The position numbers were made by a program, and so were the translations under genes. DNA of 64,000 nucleotides from Dietzia natronolimnaea (GTDB taxonomy: Bacteria; Actinomycetota; Actinomycetes; Mycobacteriales; Mycobacteriaceae): NCBI RefSeq assembly GCF_039525805.1, contig NZ_BAAAHZ010000014.1, one strand, 5' to 3'. Numbering within the stretch: position 1 is the stretch's first letter; each line of letters starts with the position of its first letter. Below, piece after piece: positions 24,595-37,934 of the stretch. The notes under the pieces were generated by a model that did not search any database, had not been told where the DNA came from, and saw only the letters and a program-made list of their open reading frames with translations.

Positions 24595-25823
24595 TGCACA
24601 AGAAGCTGCCGTACTGGCTGGTCGCGCTGCTCCTCGTCGTCGTCGTCGCGATCGTGGCGGTCACCTACCTCACCGTCACCCGGATGGGTCGGACCACCAT
24701 CACCGCGACCTTCCCCTCGGCCGTCGGCGTCTCGCAGGGCACCGACGTCCGGATCCTCGGGGTGACCGTCGGCTCCGTCGACGAGGTCACCCCGATGGGC
24801 GACACCGTCGAGGTCAAGCTGCACGTCAACAGGGGTGTCGAGGTCCCCGCCGACGCCAAGGCCGTCCAGGTGACGCCGTCGGTCATCCCGGACCGCAACA
24901 TCCAGCTCCTCCCCGCGTACTCGGGAGGTCCCGTCATGGAGTCCGGGGCGCACATCCCGCTCGAGCGCACCGCGACGCCCGTCGAGGTGGACAAGCTGTA
25001 CGCGTCGGTCAAGGGGCTCACGGATGCCCTCGGGCCCGACGGCGCCAACAGGGACGGCGCACTCGACCGGTTCGTGACCGCGTCCGCCGACACGCTCGGT
25101 GGCAACGGCGCGGCGCTCGGCCGGTCGATCGACGAACTCTCCAAGGCCGCGACGACGCTGGCGGACTCGAGCCAGGACATCAGCGAGACCGTGGTCAACC
25201 TGCAGTCGTTCGTCACCATGCTCGCGCAGAACGATGCGCAGGTACGCGAGTTCAACACCCAGATGGCGACGTTCAACCGGACGGTGGCGGGCCAGCGGGA
25301 GGACCTCCAGGGAGCCCTCGGTGAACTCAGCTACGCGCTCGCCGACGTGGCCCGGCTGGTCCGCGACAACCAGGACGTGATCCGGAGCAACGCGGACCGG
25401 CTCGTCACCCTCAGTCAGATCACCGCCGACCAGCGGGGCGATCTCGAGGAGATCCTCAAGACGGCGCCGCTGGCACTGTCCAACCTCATCGGCGCCTACG
25501 ACTCCGAGTCGGGTTCCCTGTCGATGCGCGCGAACCTGCCGGAGAAGCAGGACCCGGCCGGCGTCCTGTGCTCACTCATGACGCTGAGCCGTCTCAATCC
25601 AGGGGACGAGATGCTGAGGGAACTGGACAACCTGCGTCGGGCCGACATCCAGGCCTGTGAGGCGCTCGCGCCGGAGCGCAACCGCGAGCTCCGGGCCTCC
25701 AATCCCGACCTGCCGCTCGGGATCCTGGCCGGCGAGATGAAGCAGTCCATCCCGGTCCCCGGAACGGTGCCGGGCATCTACGGCTGGCCGATGACGCCCG
25801 CCTCGGAAGGGGGTCGGGGATGA
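24594..25823 (+). CDS. Mce family protein MceD
   Basis: 409 residues. N-terminal anchor (WLVALLLVVVVAIVAVTYL, residues 8-26), MCE domain with FPSAVGVSQGTDVRILGVTV and VTPSVIPDRNIQLLPAYSGG, helical tunnel region with repeated Asp/Leu/Ser heptad-like patterns, and a C-terminal segment ending PGIYGWPMTPASEGG. The ATG overlaps the mceC stop by one base, and the end overlaps mceE by four bases. Confidence 0.9.
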   Translation: MHKKLPYWLVALLLVVVVAIVAVTYLTVTRMGRTTITATFPSAVGVSQGTDVRILGVTVGSVDEVTPMGDTVEVKLHVNRGVEVPADAKAVQVTPSVIPDRNIQLLPAYSGGPVMESGAHIPLERTATPVEVDKLYASVKGLTDALGPDGANRDGALDRFVTASADTLGGNGAALGRSIDELSKAATTLADSSQDISETVVNLQSFVTMLAQNDAQVREFNTQMATFNRTVAGQREDLQGALGELSYALADVARLVRDNQDVIRSNADRLVTLSQITADQRGDLEEILKTAPLALSNLIGAYDSESGSLSMRANLPEKQDPAGVLCSLMTLSRLNPGDEMLRELDNLRRADIQACEALAPERNRELRASNPDLPLGILAGEMKQSIPVPGTVPGIYGWPMTPASEGGRG

Positions 25824-27076
25824 GCCGCCACGCGCCCACCGCCGTCAGGCGCAGGGTCCGTGCCCTCGGCGTCGCCGCCGTCGTCACCGCCCTGGCCTCC
25901 GGCTGCTCCATGGATCTCGAGGACTACACCCTGCCGGGTGGTGCCGACGTGGGGGACGACCCCATCACGGTGGCCGTCCAGTTCGAGGACGTGCTCGACC
26001 TGGTCCTCCAGTCCAGCGTCAAGGTCAACGGACTCGACGCCGGACGCGTCTCGGGCGTCTCGCTCGCGGAGGACGGGTGGACGGCGCGGGTGGAGATCAT
26101 CCTGCGCGACGACCTCGACCTGCCCTCCAACGTGGAGGCGTCGATCCAGCAGACCAACCTGCTGGGGGAGAAGTTCGTCCAGCTCACCCCTCCCGAGGAC
26201 GAGCCGCCCGCCGGCAGGTTGTCCGACGGCGATGTGATCTCCACGGCGAACAGCCGGACGGCCACGGACATCGAGCAGGTGCTCGGTGCGCTCTCGCTGC
26301 TCCTCAACGGCGGCGGCGTGGACCAGATCCAACCGATCGTCGCGGAGCTGCGTGCGGTGACCGACGGTCGCGAGGAGGGGCTCACCGAGACCCTGCGCTC
26401 GGCGGACGAGCTCATCTCCGGACTCAACCGACAGCGCGACAGCATCACCGATGCGCTCGAGGGGGTGAACCTCATGACGGCCCGCGCCAACGACCAGCGG
26501 GAACAGATCCAGGCCGCTCTCGACGAGCTGCCCGCCGGTGTGGCGGTGCTCGAGGAGCAGCGTCCCCAGCTCGTGGAGATGTTGCGCCGGGTCGACGCGC
26601 TCGGTCAGGTGGGGTCCGACATCCTGCTCACCAGCAGGGAGGACATCATCGCGGACCTGCGGGCGCTGCGTCCGGTGCTGCAGTACCTGGGCGAGTCCAC
26701 CCCGGAGCTCATCGACCTGACCGGCTTCGTCCCCACCTTCCCCTTCCCCGACGCGTCGATCCAGTCGACCGTCGGCGGCTCGGCGAACGTGTTCCTCTCG
26801 GTGGACGCGACGATCTCCGAGACGCTCCGGAACCTCGGTGCGAACCAGGGCGATCCGGTGCCGATCTACCCGAACACCACGAGTGGCCCGTACAACGTCG
26901 ACCCGGGCAACCCCTGGGTGAACGGGAACGGCCCCGACAGGCGGACCACCATCGTCCTGCCGCTGTTGCCGGTCCCGCCCATCATGGACCGGGCGGTCAC
27001 GCCCAGGCCCGCGCCGGGTACCTCGGAGTTCTCCGAGAACTACCTGCCTGAACCAGGGGAGCCCGGATACCAGTGA
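25820..27076 (+). CDS. Mce family lipoprotein MceE
   Basis: 418 residues. Unlike its siblings it starts with a lipoprotein-type signal peptide (ALGVAAVVTALASGC, Cys at residue 29), as in the LprK-type MceE proteins. The -3 position is Ala rather than the usual Leu, so processing is likely but not certain. The MCE domain follows (VKVNGLDAGRVSGVSLAEDG, IQQTNLLGEKFVQLTPP), then tunnel helices and a C-terminal Pro-rich tail. The ATG start overlaps the mceD stop. Confidence 0.9.
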   Translation: MSRHAPTAVRRRVRALGVAAVVTALASGCSMDLEDYTLPGGADVGDDPITVAVQFEDVLDLVLQSSVKVNGLDAGRVSGVSLAEDGWTARVEIILRDDLDLPSNVEASIQQTNLLGEKFVQLTPPEDEPPAGRLSDGDVISTANSRTATDIEQVLGALSLLLNGGGVDQIQPIVAELRAVTDGREEGLTETLRSADELISGLNRQRDSITDALEGVNLMTARANDQREQIQAALDELPAGVAVLEEQRPQLVEMLRRVDALGQVGSDILLTSREDIIADLRALRPVLQYLGESTPELIDLTGFVPTFPFPDASIQSTVGGSANVFLSVDATISETLRNLGANQGDPVPIYPNTTSGPYNVDPGNPWVNGNGPDRRTTIVLPLLPVPPIMDRAVTPRPAPGTSEFSENYLPEPGEPGYQ

Positions 27077-28317
27077 GCAAGACACTCAAGACCCAGCTCA
27101 TCGCCTTCTGCGTGATCGCGGCGGTCGGCATCAGTTACGTCGGGGCCAACTACGTGCGGCTGCCCTCGTTGTTCGGGATCGGTCAGTACCAGGTCTACCT
27201 GGACCTGCCCGACACCGGCGGCGTGTTCACCAACGCGGCGGTCAACTACCGCGGCACCCCGGTCGGGCGGATCGGCGAGCTCTCGCTGACCGACGACGGG
27301 GTCCGGGTCGAACTCGACCTGGATTCCAGCGCCCCGGACATCCCGGCGGACACCGTCGCCGTGGTGGCCAACCGGTCCGCCATCGGCGAGCAGTACGTGG
27401 ACCTGCGGCCCAACTCGTACTCCGAGCCGTACCTCGAGGACGGCGACGTGATCAGCGCGGGCAGCGAGGCGCTGCCGGTGCGTGTGGAGGACCTGCTGGC
27501 CTCGGTCGACGAGCTGTCCCGGTCGGTGCCGCTCGACGACCTCGAGGTGATGGTCGACGAGTTGGGTACGGCGATCGAGGGTCGCGGACCGCAACTGCAG
27601 CGGCTCTCCGACTCCCTCATCCGCATCTCCGATTCCGGGATCCGCACCATGCCGCAGCTGCAGGCCCTCATCCGGGACGGGGCGACCGTCCTCGACACCC
27701 AGGCGGACCAGTCCGCGGAGATCATCAGTTTCTCCCGCGACCTGCGTACGGTGACCGAGGCCCTGCGTGACTCCGACTCCGACCTCGAGCGTCTCATCAC
27801 CACCGGGCCCGAGTTCGCCGACGAGACGCGGTTCCTGGTGGAGAACTCCGGCGAGCCGCTCACCCGGACCATCGGGAACCTCTCGACCACCATGAAGACC
27901 GTGGACCCGCTCGCGCCGTCGTTCAAGGTGCTCCTGCAGCTGCTCCCGGCCCTGGCGGCCGGCGGCCTGTCGGCGGCACCGGGAGACGGCACGATCCACT
28001 TCGGTCTGGTCCTGGAGATGGACAACCCCACGCCGTGTACCCAGGGCTATGAGGGCACCTGGGACATCATCAACGGGATCAAGGCGCAGGACCCGTCGTT
28101 CGACGAGCAGGAACAGAACTTCCCGCCGAACTACGACGCCGAGTGCACGGTTCCGTTCGGCAGTCCCACCGCCGTGCGCGGCGCCGACCGTGTCGAGTAC
28201 GCCTACCCGGGCGTCACGCAGCCCTGGGACACCAAGCCCAAGATCGACCCGGACCGGTTGAACCTGTCGGTGGCCGCCGAGCAACTCGCGGTCCTGCAGG
28301 GGCTGATTCCGCGGTGA
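27073..28317 (+). CDS. Mce family protein MceF
   Basis: 414 residues. N-terminal anchor (LIAFCVIAAVGISYVGANYV), MCE domain with LPDTGGVFTNAAVNYRGTPV and VVANRSAIGEQYVDLRP, long helical tunnel region, and a C-terminal part with two cysteines (PTPCTQGYEG, DAECTVPFG) that is typical of MceF. GTG start overlapping the mceE stop (GTGA). It is the last subunit of the hexamer; the two Mce-associated genes follow after a 53-bp gap. Confidence 0.92.
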   Translation: MSKTLKTQLIAFCVIAAVGISYVGANYVRLPSLFGIGQYQVYLDLPDTGGVFTNAAVNYRGTPVGRIGELSLTDDGVRVELDLDSSAPDIPADTVAVVANRSAIGEQYVDLRPNSYSEPYLEDGDVISAGSEALPVRVEDLLASVDELSRSVPLDDLEVMVDELGTAIEGRGPQLQRLSDSLIRISDSGIRTMPQLQALIRDGATVLDTQADQSAEIISFSRDLRTVTEALRDSDSDLERLITTGPEFADETRFLVENSGEPLTRTIGNLSTTMKTVDPLAPSFKVLLQLLPALAAGGLSAAPGDGTIHFGLVLEMDNPTPCTQGYEGTWDIINGIKAQDPSFDEQEQNFPPNYDAECTVPFGSPTAVRGADRVEYAYPGVTQPWDTKPKIDPDRLNLSVAAEQLAVLQGLIPR

Positions 28318-28357
28318 CGGCGCGACCGGGCCCTGATCCGGTGCGCCGTGGTTCAGG

Positions 28358-28363
28358 TAGCGT
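28358..28363 (+). promoter_or_regulatory. Candidate -10 box for a leaderless internal transcript
   Basis: TAGCGT lies 7 bases before the ATG at 28371, and there is no Shine-Dalgarno sequence. This would allow the two Mce-associated genes to be expressed apart from the rest of the operon. Confidence 0.35.
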
Positions 28364-28370
28364 CGCCGCC

Positions 28371-29072
28371 ATGAGTTCGCAGGGCAAGATCAGTGGCGGC
28401 GGCCGTTCGGCGGGGGACGGTGTCGAGGAGGGTCGGGCCGTCCCGACGTGGCTGGCGATCCTCTCGGTCGTCGTCCTGGTGGCCGGCCTGGCGGTGCTGG
28501 GCGTGTTCGGCTGGCGCTACGCGGAGGCGCGGTCCGCACACGAGGTGGCGACCGAGCGCGAGACCGTCTCCGAGGTGGCGTCGCAGGTGATCATCAACGC
28601 GTTCAGCTTCGACTACCGCAACGTCGACGAGTCGCTGCAGCAGCTCGCCGACGCCTCGACCGGGGAATTCCTCGTGGAGCAGGAGCAGTGGGCGGACGAT
28701 GTCCGCACCCGTGTCGTGGAGCAGAAGGCGGTCACCACGGCGACCGTCTCCCAGTCCGCAGTGGAGGTCCTCGACCTCGAGGCGGGCGAGGCCGCCGTGC
28801 TGTTGGTCTTCACCGCCCACTCGGAGCGTGAGGGCCAGGACGACATCACCGGACGCCAGGCGATGCGCGTGGATCTCACCCGTGAGGACGGGTCGTGGAA
28901 GGCCAACGCGGTCAACCAGGTGGGCGTGACCGTGCCGGTCGGGAGCTCGAGTCAGTCCGTGCAGGAGCTGGAGGCGCCGGACACCCGGGACGGAGCCGGG
29001 AACGCGGACGCCGACGACCCCGACACGCAGGAGGAGTCGACCACCGCGCCGACCACCTCCGCCGGCCGATGA
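28371..29072 (+). CDS. Mce-associated membrane protein (first)
   Basis: 233 residues. Short basic/Gly-rich cytoplasmic part, one transmembrane helix (WLAILSVVVLVAGLAVLGVFGW, about residues 27-48), then an extracytoplasmic NTF2-like domain typical of Mas proteins (SFDYRNVDESLQQLADASTGEF near residue 80), and a disordered Asp/Thr/Glu-rich tail. Mas proteins sit 3' of mce operons and are thought to stabilise the Mce complex; the mechanism is not settled. The start is ATG; no ribosome-binding site but a TAGCGT box just upstream. Confidence 0.8.
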   Translation: MSSQGKISGGGRSAGDGVEEGRAVPTWLAILSVVVLVAGLAVLGVFGWRYAEARSAHEVATERETVSEVASQVIINAFSFDYRNVDESLQQLADASTGEFLVEQEQWADDVRTRVVEQKAVTTATVSQSAVEVLDLEAGEAAVLLVFTAHSEREGQDDITGRQAMRVDLTREDGSWKANAVNQVGVTVPVGSSSQSVQELEAPDTRDGAGNADADDPDTQEESTTAPTTSAGR

Positions 29073-29091
29073 GCAAGGACGGGAACATCTG

Positions 29092-29889
29092 ATGCCACCC
29101 ATCAAGAGGACACCGAAGCCCGCCGGTCAGCCGGTACGCCGCCGCCTGGCCGGTCACGCCGGATCGACCCGGCCCGAGGGCGGTTCGCATGCGGGGGAGA
29201 ACCACGACGACGACGGGACCGCCGACGCCGGGACCACCGCCGCCGCGCCCGCCGAGGAGGCCGGGACCACTGCCGACACCGCGCCCGCCGAGGATGCCGG
29301 GACCACCGCCGGTGCCGGGACCGCGACCGATCCCCGCGCCGCCGAGGGTGCGACGACCACTGCGGAGGCCGGGAGGCCGCCGGGCCGCGGGCTGCCCCGG
29401 GGTCGGGCGCTGGCGTACGCCGCGCTGGCGGTGGGCCTGGTGGCGGGAGCCACCGGTGCGTTCCTGGCCACGGAACCCGGTGTGGACGTCGACAACCAGG
29501 CGTTCGTCGATCAGGCCGTCACCGACGAGGTCCTGACGGCCGCGAGCACGAACGTGCAGCGTCTCGTCGCGATCGATCACGAGTCCCTCGACGAGTATCA
29601 CGACTCGCTGGGGGAGTTCCTCACCCCGGCCCTCGTGTCCGAGCTGGACGAGAACTGGCCCGCGCTCCGCGACAGCTACGAGCAGTCGGCCACCGCCGTC
29701 GAGGCGCAGGTCCGCGAGGCGGGTCTGTCCTACCTCGACGGGGACAAGGCCGAGGTGCTTCTGGTGCAGGACGTCTCGATGACCCGTGACGGCGTCGCGG
29801 CCGGCAGCACCAGCGGCACCTACCTGGTCGGTCTCGACCGGATCGACGGGGTGTGGAAGCTGTCCCGGATCCCCGACCTGCCGTCCTGA
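29092..29889 (+). CDS. Mce-associated membrane protein (second)
   Basis: 265 residues. The first 105 residues are low complexity, with near-repeats of the type AGTTA-APAE-DAGTTA. A transmembrane helix follows (ALAYAALAVGLVAGATGAFL, about 106-125) and a second NTF2-like Mas domain (VQRLVAIDHESLDEYHDSLG, DGDKAEVLLVQDVSM, SGTYLVGLDRIDGVWKLSRI). Its start lies 19 bases after the previous stop. The long disordered N-terminus is cytoplasmic and could bind MceG or be a linker; I see no catalytic motif. Confidence 0.78.
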   Translation: MPPIKRTPKPAGQPVRRRLAGHAGSTRPEGGSHAGENHDDDGTADAGTTAAAPAEEAGTTADTAPAEDAGTTAGAGTATDPRAAEGATTTAEAGRPPGRGLPRGRALAYAALAVGLVAGATGAFLATEPGVDVDNQAFVDQAVTDEVLTAASTNVQRLVAIDHESLDEYHDSLGEFLTPALVSELDENWPALRDSYEQSATAVEAQVREAGLSYLDGDKAEVLLVQDVSMTRDGVAAGSTSGTYLVGLDRIDGVWKLSRIPDLPS

Positions 29890-29958
29890 CGGGTCGGCGG
29901 AGAGGCGATCTCGAGCCGGACCGCGTCGGATCCTTGACGAACGGCCTCCGACCCGTCA
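29887..29958 (+). terminator. Possible terminator at the end of the mce operon
   Basis: TGACGGGTCGG (29887-29897, including the stop codon) is the exact complement of CCGACCCGTCA (29948-29958), and CCCTTTAG follows. The 50-base loop contains a further CCGGACCGCGTCGG-type pairing. The loop is long for a simple terminator, so the call is tentative. Confidence 0.4.
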
Positions 29959-30106
29959 CCCTTTAGGGGCATCGGGCGATCAATTCGCCCGCCGGTGCGA
30001 CGTCCCGACCGGGGGCCGATGAGGCGAGAGCCACGAGGGCAACCAGCGCAGGGACGGACGGCGCACCCGCCCGCGCACAGCCTCCGGGATCACTCCCGTC
30101 GACGGC

Positions 30107-30135
30107 TGGACTTCCGCGCCGCTATCTACTAGATT
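30107..30135 (+). promoter_or_regulatory. Candidate rpoBC promoter
   Basis: TGGACT (30107-30112) and TAGATT (30130-30135) are separated by exactly 17 bases. Transcription would start near 30142 and give a leader of about 180 bases. The 430-bp gap between the mce operon and rpoB holds no gene that I can support. The rest of it is GC-rich sequence without clear hairpins near rpoB. Confidence 0.45.
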
Positions 30136-30320
30136 AGTTCGTTGCGCTGGCTGCTATTTGCACTCTCGTCCGTCCGTGACGGCTCGTCCCCGGTCCCACC
30201 GGGTGTTCTCCGAGTCCTCGATCGGGTCGGATCTGGGTGGATACCCGTCGGCGGACCGCTCGCAGATACATCTGTGGTCACCGCCCGTGGTGATCACGTG
30301 AGGTGCTGGAAGGACCCATC

Positions 30321-33812
<3,492 letters not shown>

Positions 33813-33935
33813 GCGCCGGGGGCGTGCACCATCGGCGCCCCGCATCCGACTAATTCAGTTCCACCACGGCGGGCCCCACACCGGCCCCACCCCGCGAGGG
33901 GCCCGCCACCATCCCATACGGGAAAGGACGCCTAC

Positions 33936-36900
33936 GTGCAGGACGTCAACTACTTCGACGAGCTGGTCATCAGCCTCGCGACCGCGGAGAACATCCGCAA
34001 CTGGTCCTATGGCGAGGTCAAGAAGCCCGAGACCATCAACTACCGCACCCTCAAGCCGGAGAAGGAGGGCCTGTTCTGCGAGAAGATCTTCGGCCCCACC
34101 CGGGACTGGGAGTGCTACTGCGGCAAGTACAAGCGCGTGCGCTTCAAGGGCATCATCTGTGAGCGCTGTGGCGTCGAGGTGACCCGTGCCAAGGTGCGTC
34201 GTGAGCGGATGGGCCACATCGAGCTGGCCGCGCCCGTCACGCACATCTGGTACTTCAAGGGCGTCCCGTCGCGGCTCGGCTACCTGCTGGACCTCGCGCC
34301 CAAGGACCTCGACAAGATCATCTACTTCGCGGCCTACGTCATCACCGGCGTGGACAAGGACCTGCGCCACAACGAGCTCAGCACCCTCGAGGCGCAGATC
34401 CTCGAGGAGCGCAAGATCATCGAGGACGAGCGGGACTCGGACATCGAGGCGCGCGCCAAGAAGCTCGAGGCCGACCTGGCCGAGCTGGAGGCCGAGGGCG
34501 CCAAGGCCGACCAGCGCCGCAAGGTCAAGGACGGCGGCGAGAAGGAGATGAAGAAGATCCGCGAGTCGGCCCAGCGCGAGCTGGACCGTCTCGAGGAGAT
34601 CTGGACCACCTTCACCAAGCTCGAGATCAACCAGATCATCGTGGACGAGGGCATCTACCGCGAGCTCGAGGACCGCTTCGGCGAGTACTTCGAGGGCGGC
34701 ATGGGTGCCGAGGCGATCCAGTCGTTGCTGGAGAACTTCGACCTCGCGACCGAGGCCGAGAACCTCCGCGACATCATCCGCAACGGCAAGGGTCAGAAGA
34801 AGATCCGCGCCCTCAAGCGACTCAAGGTCGTCTCCGCGTTCCTGCGGTCCGGGAACCACCCGGCCGCGATGGTGCTCGGGGCCGTCCCGGTGATCCCGCC
34901 GGAGCTGCGTCCGATGGTCCAGCTCGACGGTGGGCGCTTCGCCACCTCGGACCTCAACGACCTCTACCGTCGCGTGATCAACCGCAACAACCGCCTCAAG
35001 CGACTGATGGACCTCGGTGCCCCCGAGATCATCGTCAACAACGAGAAGCGGATGCTGCAGGAGTCCGTGGACGCGCTGTTCGACAACGGTCGTCGTGGCC
35101 GGCCCGTCACGGGCCCGGGCAACCGTCCGCTCAAGTCGCTCTCGGACCTCCTCAAGGGCAAGCAGGGCCGGTTCCGTCAGAACCTGCTCGGTAAGCGCGT
35201 CGACTACTCGGGTCGTTCCGTGATCGTCGTGGGTCCGCAGCTCCAGCTGCACCAGTGTGGACTGCCCAAGCTCATGGCGCTCGAGCTGTTCAAGCCGTTC
35301 GTCATGAAGCGCCTGGTGGACCTCAACCACGCCCAGAACATCAAGTCCGCCAAGCGGATGGTCGAGCGTCAGCGCGACCAGGTGTGGGACGTCCTCGAAG
35401 AGGTCATCGCCGAGCACCCGGTGATGCTCAACCGCGCACCCACCCTGCACCGCCTCGGCATCCAGGCCTTCGAGCCGCAGCTCGTCGAGGGCAAGGCCAT
35501 CCAGCTGCACCCGCTGGTGTGTGAGGCCTTCAACGCCGACTTCGACGGTGACCAGATGGCCGTGCACCTCCCGCTGTCCGCGGAGGCGCAGGCCGAGGCC
35601 CGCATCCTCATGCTGGCCTCGAACAACATCCTGTCGCCGGCGTCGGGCCGCCCGCTCGCCATGCCGCGTCTGGACATGGTGACGGGCCTGTACTACCTGA
35701 CCCGCCTCGACGAGGGCGCCACCGGCGCCTACGTCCCGGCGGCGGAGGACGCCCCGGCCACCGGCGTGTACTCGAACCCGTCCGAGGCCATCATGGCCGT
35801 CGATCTGAAGGTGCTGGACATCCACGCGCCGATCCGGGTGCGGATGTCGCAGCAGCGGCCCCCCGCCGAGATCGAGGCGGAGCTGTTCCCCGAGGGCTGG
35901 ACCCCCGGCCAGGAGTGGATCGCGGAGACCACGCTGGGCCGCGTCATGTTCAACGAGCTGCTCCCGGCGGACTACCCGTTCGTCAACGAGCAGATGCCCA
36001 AGAAGCGCCAGGCCGTCATCATCAACGACCTGGCCGAGCGCTACCCGATGATCGTCGTGGCACAGACGGTGGACAAGCTCAAGGACACCGGTTTCTACTG
36101 GGCCACCCGCTCGGGCGTCACCATCGCGATGTCCGATGTGCTGGTCCCGCCGGCCAAGAAGGAGATCCTCGCCTCGTACGACGCCAAGGCGGCGCGACTC
36201 GAGTCGCAGTTCGGCCTGGGCAAGATCACCGACGAGGAGCGCAAGAGCGACCTGGTCAAGCTCTGGCAGGAGGCCACCGACGAGATCGGTCAGGCCATGG
36301 AGGCCAACTACCCGGACTCCAACCCGATCCCGACGATCGTCAAGTCGGGCGCGGCGGGCAACATGACCCAGATCCGTGCGCTCGCGGGCATGAAGGGCCT
36401 GGTGACGCGTCCGAACGGCGAGTTCATCCCGCAGCCCATCAAGTCCTCGTTCCGCGAGGGCCTGACGGTGCTCGAGTACTTCATGAACACGCACGGTGCG
36501 CGTAAGGGTCTGGCCGACACCGCGCTGCGTACGGCCGACTCGGGTTACCTCACGCGTCGTCTCGTCGACGTCTCCCAGGACGTCATCGTCCGCGAGACGG
36601 ACTGTGGCACGAGCAAGGGCATCGAGACGGTCATCGCCCGCCGCGAGGTGGACGCGCACGGCGTCGAGACCGGCGTGCTCTCCCGGGACGAGCACGTCGA
36701 GACCTCGACGTTCGCCCGTACCCTCGCGGAGGACGCCGTCGACGCCTCCGGCGCGGTCGTCGTGGCCGCCGGCACCGACCTCGGTGACCCGACGATCGAG
36801 GCGCTCATCGCCGCGGGAGTGGAGAAGGTCAAGGTCCGCTCGGTCCTCACCTGCACCACGGGCACGGGAGTCTGCGCCACCTGCTACGGCCGTTCCATGG

Positions 36901-37895
36901 CGACCGGTCTGCTGGTCGACATCGGCGAGGCCGTGGGCATCGTCGCCGCCCAGTCCATCGGTGAGCCGGGCACGCAGCTGACCATGCGTACGTTCCACCA
37001 GGGTGGCGTCGGTGACGACATCACCGGTGGTCTGCCGCGTGTGCAGGAGCTCTTCGAGGCACGCGTGCCCAAGGGCAAGGCGCCGATCGCCGAGGAGGCG
37101 GGCCGGATCCGTCTCGAGGAGGAGGAGCGTTTCTACACGATCACGATCGTGCCGGACAACGGTGCGGAAGAGATCGTGTACGAGAAGCTGTCCAAGCGTC
37201 AGGGCCTCGCGCACATCATCCTCGAGGACGGGTCGTCCCGTCCGATCGTCGACGGCGACCACCTGGAGCGGGGTCAGGCCCTGCTCGAGGGGCCGGCGGA
37301 CCCGCACGAGGTGCTGGCGATCCTCGGCCCGAACGGGGTCCAGAAGTTCCTCGTCGACGAGGTGCAGAAGGTCTACCGCGCACAGGGTGTGTCGATCCAC
37401 GACAAGCACCTCGAGGTCATCGTCCGCCAGATGATGCGTCGCGTCGCGATCAACGAGTCCAACAGCACCGAGTTCCTGCCCGGTGCGCTGGTCGAGCGCG
37501 CGGAGCTCACGGCGGAGAACCGTCGCGTGCTCACCGAGGGCGGCTCGCCGGCCTCGGCGCGCCCGGTCCTCATGGGTATCACCAAGGCCTCGCTGGCCAC
37601 GGACTCGTGGCTCTCGGCGGCCTCCTTCCAGGAGACCACCCGCGTGCTCACCGACGCCGCCATCAACCGGCGTTCGGACAAGCTCGTGGGCCTCAAGGAG
37701 AACGTCATCATCGGTAAGCTCATCCCGGCGGGTACCGGCATCAACCGGTACCGCAACTCGACGGTCGAGCCCACCGAGGAGGCCCGCGCGGCCGCCTACT
37801 CCATCCCGGACTACGGCGACGGCTTCTACGGTCCCGAGGACGGGTTCGGCGACGCCACCGGCGCGTCGGTCCGCCTGGACGACCTGGGTTACTGA
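33936..37895 (+). CDS. rpoC: DNA-directed RNA polymerase subunit beta'
   Basis: 1319 residues, typical actinobacterial length. The N-terminal zinc site lies in FGPTRDWECYCGKYKRVRF and ICERCGVEV. The absolutely conserved magnesium-binding loop NADFDGDQMAVH is intact near residue 535. The bridge helix and trigger loop region (GAAGNMTQIRALAGMKGLV, then GEPGTQLTMRTFHQGG) and the second zinc site (CTTGTGVCATCYGRS) are present. GTG start with GGAAAGGA 8 bases upstream. Cotranscribed with rpoB and followed by a strong terminator. Confidence 0.98.
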   Translation: MQDVNYFDELVISLATAENIRNWSYGEVKKPETINYRTLKPEKEGLFCEKIFGPTRDWECYCGKYKRVRFKGIICERCGVEVTRAKVRRERMGHIELAAPVTHIWYFKGVPSRLGYLLDLAPKDLDKIIYFAAYVITGVDKDLRHNELSTLEAQILEERKIIEDERDSDIEARAKKLEADLAELEAEGAKADQRRKVKDGGEKEMKKIRESAQRELDRLEEIWTTFTKLEINQIIVDEGIYRELEDRFGEYFEGGMGAEAIQSLLENFDLATEAENLRDIIRNGKGQKKIRALKRLKVVSAFLRSGNHPAAMVLGAVPVIPPELRPMVQLDGGRFATSDLNDLYRRVINRNNRLKRLMDLGAPEIIVNNEKRMLQESVDALFDNGRRGRPVTGPGNRPLKSLSDLLKGKQGRFRQNLLGKRVDYSGRSVIVVGPQLQLHQCGLPKLMALELFKPFVMKRLVDLNHAQNIKSAKRMVERQRDQVWDVLEEVIAEHPVMLNRAPTLHRLGIQAFEPQLVEGKAIQLHPLVCEAFNADFDGDQMAVHLPLSAEAQAEARILMLASNNILSPASGRPLAMPRLDMVTGLYYLTRLDEGATGAYVPAAEDAPATGVYSNPSEAIMAVDLKVLDIHAPIRVRMSQQRPPAEIEAELFPEGWTPGQEWIAETTLGRVMFNELLPADYPFVNEQMPKKRQAVIINDLAERYPMIVVAQTVDKLKDTGFYWATRSGVTIAMSDVLVPPAKKEILASYDAKAARLESQFGLGKITDEERKSDLVKLWQEATDEIGQAMEANYPDSNPIPTIVKSGAAGNMTQIRALAGMKGLVTRPNGEFIPQPIKSSFREGLTVLEYFMNTHGARKGLADTALRTADSGYLTRRLVDVSQDVIVRETDCGTSKGIETVIARREVDAHGVETGVLSRDEHVETSTFARTLAEDAVDASGAVVVAAGTDLGDPTIEALIAAGVEKVKVRSVLTCTTGTGVCATCYGRSMATGLLVDIGEAVGIVAAQSIGEPGTQLTMRTFHQGGVGDDITGGLPRVQELFEARVPKGKAPIAEEAGRIRLEEEERFYTITIVPDNGAEEIVYEKLSKRQGLAHIILEDGSSRPIVDGDHLERGQALLEGPADPHEVLAILGPNGVQKFLVDEVQKVYRAQGVSIHDKHLEVIVRQMMRRVAINESNSTEFLPGALVERAELTAENRRVLTEGGSPASARPVLMGITKASLATDSWLSAASFQETTRVLTDAAINRRSDKLVGLKENVIIGKLIPAGTGINRYRNSTVEPTEEARAAAYSIPDYGDGFYGPEDGFGDATGASVRLDDLGY

Positions 37896-37934
37896 CCCGA
37901 CCCGTCGGGTCGGTCACCGGCCGACCCGAACGAA

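Noticed and set aside
18239..29889. A genomic island inserted between ribosomal and polymerase genes
   Set aside because: No integrase, tRNA attachment site or flanking repeats, and base composition looks the same as the neighbours. mceG is at this spot in mycobacteria as well.
33855..37409. An open frame of over 1100 codons on the minus strand opposite rpoC, and a similar one opposite rpoB (30489-33845)
   Set aside because: Both mirror strongly conserved polymerase genes. Their sequences are rich in R, H, L, D, V and G, as expected from reading high-GC codons backwards, with no domain or ribosome-binding site.
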